Below the pieces are notes generated by a model, which saw nothing but the letters and a program-made list of their open reading frames with translations, was not told where the DNA came from and did not search any database. Of a stretch of 64,000 bases of DNA, positions 14,701 to 24,500 are shown piece by piece. The translations under genes and the position numbers were made by a program. The DNA comes from Oenanthe sinensis (taxonomy: Eukaryota; Streptophyta; Magnoliopsida; Apiales; Apiaceae): assembly GCA_028671895.1 (NCBI GenBank), contig CM053813.1, positions 39,589,501 to 39,653,500 on the forward strand, read 5' to 3'. The first letter of the stretch is position 1, and every line of letters starts with the position of its first letter.

Positions 14701-15775
14701 ACTTATGGAAAAATCTAGTGTTCTTATCTCCTTCGCGAAGCCAAAATTGCTTTGCCCGTTGTCTCCAAAAAATATCTTTTTTCTCCAGCAACTTTAAATA
14801 TAACCATCGTGCTTTCTCATACTGACGAATTCCAGATGCATCTCTGCGATTTCTAAGTATCTTCAGATCAGTCCTATATTGCGCAAGTTTTATCTTCATA
14901 TCTTTGATTAAGCCACCGCCCCATTCCTCAAGTTTCGCACAACATCTCGCCATTTTTTCCAGTAAATCAACTGCCCCTCCTTCGTTCCAACATTCTTGAA
15001 TAATACTTTTACATTCACTCTCCCTAATCCACATGTTTTCGAAACGGAACCTATGCCTCTTTTGGACGTATACTTGTTTATGCAGTTGCAAAAACAAAGG
15101 CATGTGATCGGATGTAGAGACTTCAAGCACTTGAACTTCTGTCCCTGGGAACATCTCCACCCACTCCTTCGAAGCCAGCCCTCTATCCAGCCTCTCCTGC
15201 ACCCATCTCTCCGTTCCCCTCGACCTTTCCCAAGTAAACCTGTCCCCTGTAAATCCCAAGTCAAGCAGACCACACTCCATTACAACCTCCGTAAAACCCT
15301 CTATCAATCCAGTAGGCTGTCGTTGTCCTCCCCGTTTTTCCTCCATTGACATGATATCATTAAAGTCCCCAATTATACACCAGGGTAACTCTGAAGCTAT
15401 AGATAACTCCCGTATCATATTCCAGGATTCTCTACGTTTACCTCTCTCCGGAAAACCATAATAACCCGTATACCTCCATTTTCCCAACGTCTCATGCACA
15501 CATTCAAAATCTATAAAGTTACTACAGCTATTAAGAATATTAATGCCCCCTTCGTTCTTCCAGAGAAGTGCTAACCCCCTACTATGCCCTCTGGCATCAA
15601 CCGCAAACCAGCCTGCAAATCCTAATCTTTTACTCATTTTTTCCACTTTAGTTTTCTTGACTAACGTCTCACTTAAGAATATTATACTAGGCCTAAACTG
15701 AGAATTGATTTCGTTTAGAAATCTAACTGTCCGTGGGTTGGCCAGCCCACGACAGTTCCATGCTATAAGACTCAT
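11723..15775 (-). pseudogene. LINE ORF2: endonuclease, reverse transcriptase, RNase H, with one in-frame stop
   Basis: Starts at ATG 15775. Seen in order: apurinic-type endonuclease (WNCRGL near the start, IGDFND, SDHMPLFL), reverse transcriptase (SKAYDRLEW, RQGDPISP, catalytic FADD in HLLFADDCY), then a zinc-binding zf-RVT region (CPWC, HVLFACD) and a plant-type RNase H (VNTDAA, REAEAM, ETDSQ, RSANTVAHAL). After 1022 codons a TAA stands at 12709-12707. The same frame then continues, 16 codons (GEFENDNKWFWNKLW then SLQ region) and on for another 310 or so codons to TGA at 11723. So this is one polypeptide broken by a single nonsense codon, not by a frameshift. CAA-to-TAA is the simplest change. 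Confidence 0.93.
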
Positions 15776-16959
15776 AATTCCTGGCGGGCCTGGACTCCAG
15801 GGCCCGCCATTATCCCGTTTTTTGACCCAACTTGAAGTTGGTTACCTATATTTTCCCCCTTGTCTATCCCATGATTCTCTCCCATCAGATCTTCATCAAC
15901 TCGCTTCCTTTTAGGGTCAATGACTATATTTTCGCTTTCCACTTCCTCCTCCGTTGCATTCGCGTTTCCTTTTTTGTGTCCCATGATTGCAGTGTCCCTA
16001 TCACGTATCCACTTTTCCCCATTTTCCTGTGATTTGACCCTAATCTCCTCCGTATCATCAGTTGCCCGCCGGAGCACCCCCTCCACCTCCATGAAGCTTC
16101 CTGTCCCTTGTGTACCACCTTGTACGGAGGTTGTCTCCTCACTCTGCATTTTCTTCACCCATGCTGTTTCTCCCCCTTTTGCGTTCCTCAGCCACCTTGC
16201 TCCCCTATCATTCCTTGCATTCCTGGCTGGTGCACGTAACCAAACTCCATACGCTTTCTCTATCACTTTCTCAGAATTAGCATATACGATATTACAATCC
16301 CTGTCCGAGTGCCCAATAATTCCACACACAAAGCAAAACGTTCCCAACCTTTCATACTTAAAATTTACCCAACTCCAGTTATCACCTTCTCTTTTAATCT
16401 TCAACCTACGCTTTAATGGTTTCTCCACGTTTAGTGAAATCCTGACACGCACATATGGTTTCCACCCTCCTTCAAACGTAGATGGATCTGATTTAACATA
16501 CCTGCCAATCGATGATCCCACGCTTTTTAATATATTTTCAGATAAGAAGCCTCTTGGTATATCATGAATCTGAACCCACATTTCAACTTCCTGTAACTTA
16601 ACTGCAAGAGGATCCTCTCCTGTCTCCACTTTGTGATAACACAACATTGCTTGTTCAAAGGTCCAAGGCCCTCCTTCGACTACTTTTTGCAAATCCATTT
16701 TATGAAAAAACACAAACGAATATCTAGAACCACCCATATCATACACCTCCATCCCCTCCTTTGGTCTCCATAATCCTGCCATTACATTTTGCATTGCATG
16801 AAAATTAATAATCTTCTCTGTCAAGAACTTTCCAACCAACATATATGTTTGCTTTGTCGCCACAACTTCGCTATTCTCCACAATAACTCCCCCTTCCTCT
16901 TCATCTGCAATCACCATTCTTGCGTACATATCTTCCAGGGTACCCTCATGATTTGCCAT
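15772..16959 (-). CDS. LINE ORF1 protein, gag-like, DUF4283 and CCHC zinc knuckle
   Basis: 395 aa, intact. The N-terminal ~200 residues fit the DUF4283 region of plant LINE ORF1 proteins (features such as the WRPKEGMEVYD and GGPWTFEQAML segments). A zinc knuckle follows, with spacing C-x2-C-x4-H-x4-C in CFVCGIIGHSDRDC. The C-terminal part is charged and low in structure. ORF1 proteins bind the element's RNA to form the retrotransposition particle. The stop codon overlaps the ORF2 start in ATGA (15775-15772), suggesting coupled re-initiation of translation. Being open, it is probably fairly young. Confidence 0.93.
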   Translation of the reverse strand: MANHEGTLEDMYARMVIADEEEGGVIVENSEVVATKQTYMLVGKFLTEKIINFHAMQNVMAGLWRPKEGMEVYDMGGSRYSFVFFHKMDLQKVVEGGPWTFEQAMLCYHKVETGEDPLAVKLQEVEMWVQIHDIPRGFLSENILKSVGSSIGRYVKSDPSTFEGGWKPYVRVRISLNVEKPLKRRLKIKREGDNWSWVNFKYERLGTFCFVCGIIGHSDRDCNIVYANSEKVIEKAYGVWLRAPARNARNDRGARWLRNAKGGETAWVKKMQSEETTSVQGGTQGTGSFMEVEGVLRRATDDTEEIRVKSQENGEKWIRDRDTAIMGHKKGNANATEEEVESENIVIDPKRKRVDEDLMGENHGIDKGENIGNQLQVGSKNGIMAGPGVQARQEL

Positions 16960-17120
16960 TCCACCGTTGCAAATGATTCCCTTCGCACCCAGATGTAATA
17001 ATAACCCCAGATTACAAATAAGCCTACGTAAATGATTAATTTTAAGGAAGAACTAGTAAATGTTTTAGTAGGATTGGATATAAGGAAAATGAAAAAACTG
17101 TCACAAAGACAGAGAGAAAA

Positions 17121-17902
17121 AACTGTCATAATTGTGCAATTTGTGTGGCTGAACTATGAAAATTAGTAAATTGATGGCCAAACTATCAATAGTTGTGCAA
17201 TTTGTGTAGCTATCGTTAACTTTAATTAACACCGTTAGTTTTAATGTCATTTTCCTCCTTAAATTAAATAAAGAGTACCGAACACGATTATTCAAAAAAA
17301 ATAAAAAGTCCCTATTCTGGATCCAATAATTTTATACTTTTATGCACAAATATGATACTTAATTTAATATTTGAATTTATATTTCTGGATATAAGAATAT
17401 AAAATACATGATGAATATAAATATATTTATTCATATAAATATTACGTTATACTAATATTTTAATTTAATATCATAGGAAAATATATGAAAACAAAAATAT
17501 ACAAGTGTGTATTTCAACTTTGGATACAAGAAAAAAAATTGCCGTATCCTATTTACAACATGAAAAATGCTAGAAAGCATAAAAGTTATCTTAATATTCC
17601 TTTTTCAAATAATAATATTTTTATATGCCTAATTGATGATTTTCAATAATAATATAACAGTTATGTATGTATATATGAATATTAAAATTTATCATGTATT
17701 TTATATTCTTATATCCAGAAATATAAATTTAAATATTAAACTAAATTTAAATGACATTAATATTATAATTTTTAAATAGTAAACTAACGGTGTTAGTTAA
17801 AGTTAACGGCAACCACACATATTACACAATTATTGATAGTTTGGCCCCCAGACTACTAGTTTTCATAGTTCAGCCACACAAATTGCACAATTGTCATAGT
17901 TT
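17121..17902. mobile_element. Fold-back element with long terminal inverted repeats (Mutator-like or MITE)
   Basis: The left arm at 17121-17250 (ATTGTGCAATTTGTGTGGCT...) reappears inverted at 17778-17902. A second inner pair, 17353-17440 and 17676-17756, shares TATTTCTGGATATAAGAATA and its complement. The left arm carries about 100 bp more than the right between the outer and inner pairs. There is no transposase. I could not find a clear target duplication. Long inverted repeats without coding capacity fit non-autonomous Mutator-like or fold-back elements; the superfamily is not certain. Confidence 0.8.
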
Positions 17903-17924
17903 AACCATACCACTTGCATTTAAC

Positions 17925-20900
17925 TCTTCTTTGTTTCCGTCTGATGAAAGGCATGGTGGGATAAAAATGTGAACAAAGGAAAATAGAGGAAAGGCTGCTA
18001 ATTAGGATGGAGGATAAAAAGGAATATATATTAGTAATATGATTATGTTAGTAAGAATTATAAAAATTAGTTGGGGCACAGCTTATTTAGAAATTATGAA
18101 ACATTATTGACTGCAGTAACTAATAATCATAAAATCACATTTCATAATCGTAAGAATATCGTTTGTTCTCTAAGGTTTACCGGCTTGTATACTAGTGTAG
18201 AAAGTTAGGTACGAAAGCGTCTATTTTTATTCGAAAAAGAAAATTAAAAAAGTAATTTTTACAAATAACTCTTTTTAACCATAAAGTACGCTGAGAAACT
18301 CAAATTGATACTTTTCTTTAAATGGAGTGAATTTTTGGTCCATTTTTTCTATGTATTACTTTAATGATTTTATTTTTTTAAAATGTGACTGCAATACAAA
18401 TATATTTCAAAAAATAAACCCTACTATATGTAAAGAAATCGTTATTGCACAGATTTACGATTTCTTTACGCAAGTATATAATATATTTGTGTGTGTACAG
18501 GTTGACTGAAGGTTGAAGGCTTGCTCAAAGGCTTTTGTGGTTCTGTTAATCTCACTGAGTTTGATTCTTCTGCACTTGCACATTATCTCAAAACAGAAAA
18601 AAATTATTAAACTTTTATCAATTTTCTTTCTAAACTCTACTACCCGATTTTATACCAACTCCAAACCTATTTTCAATATTCTGAATACTTCCAACTAAAA
18701 TTTTTATGAATAGAGCATTTCCAATCTCCAACGCGAGGTAAAATGAATAGCTAAAATATAATAAAATAATAGTTTGTTAAAGTATAAATAATCAAAAAAG
18801 TATTTTATTTCAACCACATTAGTTATAATCGTTATCTATTTGAAAAATAATATTTTATTATTATGATTATGTGAGAGAGATGAGATGGGTATACAATAAG
18901 TTTAAAATATTAATAAAAATTTGGAGGGAGATGAGGCGAAGAACTTAAAGGATGAGAAATTGATCAACAGAGAATATCTATAATTATAATTAACATGCGT
19001 ACTTTCTTGGAGTCATTTATTTTTTAAAAAAAATAAGTAAACTGATTGTTTTTTACTAACACACAGTATTGTAAAAAACGTGAATCGGACATAGTCGGTA
19101 AATGCACGAAAAATGAATTAATCAAATAAATCGGGGATTAATCGGAATGATTAATTGAATAATCAAAAAATTAATTACTGATATTTAGAACAATGCCATC
19201 ACGTAGATAATATACCTAACAGATTTTTATGAATAGAGATGATCTAAATGAGTATTATCGATAAATTTTGAAACTCTTCTAAATATATTTGTCCCGATTT
19301 CATATCAAACTCATTTTCACTGAATACTTTAAACCAAATCTCATTTTTATATATATAGAAAGAGAGTATGTCAAAAAAATTTAGGGAAATTATCAATGAT
19401 ATTCTTCCGTTTTTTTACCTTTTCAAATAGTATTATTTCATATTTTAGATTTACGAGTGGTACCCTGAAATATGTGATTACACTAAATATGTCATTCCGT
19501 TAATTAAATTGTTAACCAAACATTAATTTTATCAAATTTATAGAAAAAATCTCGGTAATATACTTCTCAAAGGCTTCTTTCTAGTAGTGTCATTTTGTTA
19601 AGTAAAATAAGTGTTACAGAATGGGGTTGAATGCAACTTGATTAATTATAACAGTTTCTTGCTAACAACAAACAAGATTTATAATTAACAAGTTTAATAT
19701 GCAAACAATCAAAACAGATAAAGAAGACACTGTTTTTTACACTTTCAAAAATAATTTTATTATTTTTGGTTTGCTACAACTGACTGCAAATGGATTACAG
19801 CTTCAATAAAAACAATAACAATGAATTTCCTAATATTTCTATACTTGAGAGAAAATCTAGCTCAGTTGCATAAGAAAAAAGTACTTGTGAGATATGTGTA
19901 TTTATACTGAAACACATATCACATTTACATGTGCACTTTTCATTGATCCTAGAACAAAACTTGAAATAGAAATTGTGTTTTTCTCGTTCAACCTTTTCTT
20001 CATTCCATTTGTAGATAAAGGGATATGCAGAGATCTTTGACTCCTTGAGTACGTTTTATCTTTTACTTGTCTTCTCCTAAATTGCAGTAGTAGACTTGAC
20101 AAACTAGATAGACCTGTCCAAATCATTCATTGTGTTTTCACTATCTTAGTCTGTTACTTGGAACAGACTATCAACTTTACTATAAATTTACTGTCAACTT
20201 TTAGCTCCTTTATGGTGAAAGTATTTTCGGCTCCGCATATTTTGCTGTCAAGTTTTGATGATCTACTAAAACACACTGTCTCCAAAGCTGATGTCAACTA
20301 TTCCGCCAATGTTGCTGTCTGTAAAACTTGTTGTCTTCAATTCTTCATTCTCCGCCAAGTTTACTGTCGATTGAATAGTTGTTGTCGCCTGTTCCATTAT
20401 GCTGTCACTTGAATATGTTGCCATAGGCTTGAGTATTGAATGTTATTGTCGTGGATTTGAACCAGACTCTACACGAACACTTTGTGAACTTCTAATTTAT
20501 GAATCAAGTTATTACATTTGTACAAGACAGAAACTATTAAACTTACTGTCACCTATTTGGCTTTGTTAAACATACTGTTTCAAGTGACTATCTAAACATA
20601 CTCTCAATATACATATGACAGTACATTTTACTTAGGTTATTATAAATTAAGACCAAGTAACTTTTAGTTGATTATATTATTAACACCATAATTTTTAACA
20701 CATTTCATATTTTTGACTTACGAGTGATACTCTTAATATTTTAGACTAGTTTTTATTGATTTATTATTTTTTATGAATTATTTTGATCATTCTTTTTTTA
20801 AAGGCATGAGACTATTGTAATTGTGAAAAGTTAATCGAATTTCTATTACCCGGATTATTTTTATAGTATTTTAATGTTTGATTAATATTTTAGTTAATAG

Positions 20901-21598
20901 AATAACATATTTAAGGAAATCATATATTTTAAGAGTGTTACTCGTAAATTAAAAATACAAAAGTGCATCATTAAAAAAACCAAAAAATAAAAATAGCATC
21001 GATAACAACCCATATTTAAAAAAAAAAACAACCCAACAATTTGAAAAGTGAGCGATCGCAATTTTTTATTATTATTTACTTTGGAATATGATGGCAGTTT
21101 TGTTGTGTTAAAACAAATACGAGTATTTTGTTATGTAGATTTTTATTTACATCTTATATTAGTATATATACACGATTTTTTTGCGTAACGTATACGTACC
21201 ATGTTCTCTTTTTCTTTTTTTCACTTAACGTAAAACATGATAAAAATGTAATTTGAGCCTCGCTATAATAAAAAAAATCTTTATATTAATAATTTTCTTA
21301 TGTTATTATATGTAAAATAAAATAAATAAAAGGCAAAGTAAATATTTGCAGGGAAAAAAAATTATGGATGAGAAATAAGTGGAAGTAAAATCAAGAATGA
21401 AACATGTATACATACAAACAAATATATACATACAAACAAGATAGTTAGATACAAATCCAATCTCTTTATACGTTATCACTAAAATTATCTTGTTATCGAC
21501 GAGACACAATAAAAATAAAAACCCAGAGCCCAATTTATTTGCTCTGGTAAAAACCTTATCAGTTTTCTCTTGCTAGAGCCCTCAAAACCCTAATTTCA
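17925..21598. other. 5' flank of TOC159 copy A; repeat-derived, no gene seen
   Basis: AT-rich, with no protein-coding family visible. A block from about 19,610 (TGTTACAGAATGGGGTTGAA) to about 20,625 has LTR-like features: a TG start, a TATA-like TATTTATAC, an end near ACA, and many recurring CTGTC words. No 5-bp target duplication is evident, so a solo LTR is only a guess. The same block is in copy B at about 30,770-31,780. Confidence 0.35.
21585..21593 (+). promoter_or_regulatory. Telobox-like motif in the TOC159 copy A leader
   Basis: AAACCCTAA ends 5 bp before the ATG at 21599. Teloboxes are common in leaders and promoters of plant genes active in growing tissue. In copy B the motif is at 32978-32986. 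Confidence 0.5.
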
Positions 21599-24500
21599 AT
21601 GGAGTCAACTACTGAAGCTGCTTCAAATTCATTGGTTTCTGCTGACCCATTTACAGGTTCTGTTGAAACTTCTTCTTATTTGGATAAAATTGTTGTTGAT
21701 GATACTAATGTTTTGGATGGTAGTGATGATATTGATAGTATTAGTAGTGTGAGTGATGGTGGTTTTGTTAGTGGTGAGGAGGATTTTGATGCGGAAAAGA
21801 AGAGTTTTTTAGCTGACCCAGATGGTAAAGTTGTTGAATTTAAGTCTGTTGATGTGAATTCTGGTGACCCTTTTGTGGATTTTGAAACAACAAGCGTAGG
21901 TGGTGAGGAAAAGAGTTGTGAAGCTGGGGTTTTGGAGAGTGGGAAAAATGGTGGTGGTGTCGAAAAAAGTTTTAAGGATGTGGTTGTGGAGGGAGGGGAG
22001 GGGCTTTCGGGGAATTTTGGCGATGTTGTGACGGAAGGGGGTTTGGGGGGAGATGAGGTGAGTGAGTTTTCTGAAGGGATGGGGTCTGGGGTAGAGGAGA
22101 ATAAGTTGGAGGGTGAGGAAGTGTTGGAGGTGAAGAAAATTGAGGGTGTTAGCGAAGTGGTTGAGAAACATGTTGTTGAAAGCAGTGAGAGTGAGCAAGT
22201 AGGTGATGTGGTTGTGGAATCAGGGGATGGTGTTGAGGAGGTTACACACGAAGGAGACACTGTTGTGGAGACTATAAATGTTGACTTGTTGGCGCCTGGT
22301 GTTGCTGTTGTTGGGGAAATAGAAGGGAATGGGACAGCTGATAAAAGTATGAGTTTGAATGCTGAGTCTGATCAAGTACGCGGTGGGACTGTTGAGGAGG
22401 GTTCAGGTGAAATTATCGTCGTTTCCACAGATTCTAAAATTTTGAGCTTGGCTAATGAATCTGATAAATTGGTTGTTGGGACTGTTGAGGAGAGTTCAGT
22501 TCAGAATATCATCACTCCTTCAGAGTCTGAGTTATCTAAATCGGATGGTGCAAAATTAACTCAGGATGGAGACTCTTTTGCGGAAGATATACACGTGAAT
22601 TCAGCTGTGTCTGGAGTGCCAGTTGTTGGGATAGAAACAGAGGAAGTGGATGGGATTATGAGCTCTAATATTGGTGCTGATCAAGTACATGGTAAGACTG
22701 TTTCTGCTGTTCAAAATGTTAATTTTGTCCACCCGAGTGCTAATATTGTTGAACCAAATAATTTTGCAGATGTTAAAACTACCCTTGAAGGAGACTCTGT
22801 TATAGAAAATATACAGGTGGATATGTCAGAACCTGGGGTGGCTGTTGTTGATAAAATAGAGAAAAATGGTCAAGCTGATGACTATGTTGGAAAAAATCAA
22901 GATAATGAGAAGAAGTCCGTAACTCAGGTTGAGGGAGATTCTGAAGCCACTGCCAAATTAGAGAACCACGTTGAAGGAGTAGAAGTTGTTTCTACCCAGA
23001 ATTTAGTTGGTGCTGACGGGTTTGAAGCTGTCGTTGACGCTCCACATCCTGAAAGTAGTATTCCAAACAATGCAGAAGAACATAAACGAAATGGTGATTT
23101 TAGAGCAAGTGTTCAGGATGAGATACGAGAAAATGGGGCCTCTGAAAAATCCTTTGCAAATGATTCTGCTGAATCAATTCCACTTCAAAACAAAGAACTT
23201 GAGGTCAATGATGAAATAAACTTTGGCAAGAATGAAGCAAGTGAGGATGACTTGGAAGGCCCAGGATCTGAAGGGGACTCTGATGATATGATTTTTGGAA
23301 GTTCTGAAGCTGCAAAGCAATTTATTGAGGAGTTGGAGCGTGGATCAGAAGGAAATTCCAACTCTGGTGCAGAAAGTTCTCATGATAATGCACAGAGAAT
23401 TGATGGGCAAATTGTGACAGATTCCGAAGAAGAGGACACTGATGAAGAAGGAGAGGGTAAGGAGTTGTTTGATTCAGCGGCATTAACTGCTCTTTTGAAA
23501 GCAGCAACAGGTGCAGGATCAGATGGTGGCAATATAACTATTTCCTCTCAAGATGTTTCTAGGATTTTCTCAATTGAGCGACCTGTTGGTTTAGGATCCT
23601 CAATGCAATCCTTAAGGCCTGCGCCCCGATCAAATCAGTTTAATTTTTTTAATCCTTCAAGTTTTGCTGGTGGTGAAGAATCTGAGAGCAACTTGAGTGA
23701 TGAGGAGAAGGAAAAGCTAGAGAAGTTACAGTCGATCAGGGTTAAATTCTTGAGACTTGCTCAGAGATTAGGGATGTCTTCAGATGATTCAATTGTATCC
23801 CGGGTTTTGTACAGGCTGGCGCTTGATGCAGGGAGGCAAAGTGGTCAGATTTTTAACATTGATAGTGCAAAGCAGAGAGCTTTGCAGCTTGAAGAAGATG
23901 AGAAAGAAGATTTGGACTTCGCTCTGAATATACTAGTGCTTGGAAAGGCTGGAGTTGGAAAGAGTGCAACCATAAATGCAATTTTCGGTGAAGAAAAAGC
24001 TCGGGTTGATGCATTTCAGCCTGCCACAACTACTGTCAAAGAAATCACAGGTGTAGTTGATGGGGTTAAGATTCGGGTCTTTGACACACCTGGCCTCAAG
24101 TCTTCAGTAGTGGAGCAGTCTTTCAACCGAAGCATCTTGTCTTCTGTCAAGAAGTTTACCAAAAAAAACCCTGTTGATATTGTCTTGTATGTGGATCGTC
24201 TGGATGCCCAAACTCGTGATCTTAATGATATACCCCTATTGCGTACAATTACCAGTTCACTTGGACCTCCTATATGGCGTAGTGTCATAGTAACTCTGAC
24301 GCATGCTGCTTCTGCACCTCCAGAAGGACCATCTGGTTCTCCTTTGAGTTATGATACGTTTGTTACCCAACGGTATCATGTTTTGCAGCAGTCTATAGGG
24401 CAAGCTACTAACGATCTACGCATATTGAGCCCGAGCCTAATGAATCCGGTTTGTCTGGTTGAGAATCACGGGTCATGCCGAAGGAATAGAGAAGGACAAA

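Larger units (their letters stand above)
11687..17000 (-). mobile_element. L1-type LINE (non-LTR retrotransposon), near full length
   Basis: On the - strand there are two open reading frames in L1 order, ORF1 (gag-like) then ORF2 (endonuclease, reverse transcriptase, RNase H), ending in a poly(A) tail seen as 13 T at 11687-11699. ORF1 is open; ORF2 has one in-frame stop. The 5' end is not fixed: it lies somewhere between the ORF1 start (16959) and the fold-back element at 17121, so 17000 is approximate. I searched the flanks by eye for a target-site duplication and found no convincing one. The tail sits about 420 bp downstream of the ATPase stop, so the element is convergent with that gene. 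Confidence 0.93.

Noticed and set aside
15920..16567. 215-aa + strand ORF opposite LINE ORF1
   Set aside because: Composition-driven shadow of the intact ORF1 on the - strand; no start context or domain.
11660..17100. Target-site duplication for the LINE
   Set aside because: Only a 9-bp match (AAGGAAGAA near 11,661 and 17,042) was seen, and it is not adjacent to the poly(A) tail, so it is likely chance.
19610..20625. Possible solo LTR upstream of each TOC159 copy
   Set aside because: LTR-like composition and TG/CA ends, but no target-site duplication or primer-binding site; kept only as a low-confidence note.
21676..22260. Long antisense ORF (194 aa) inside TOC159 copy A, with a counterpart in copy B
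   Set aside because: It lies opposite the acidic low-complexity domain; GAA/GGT/GTT-rich codons make the reverse strand open as S/T/P-rich sequence. No family resemblance, so a shadow.
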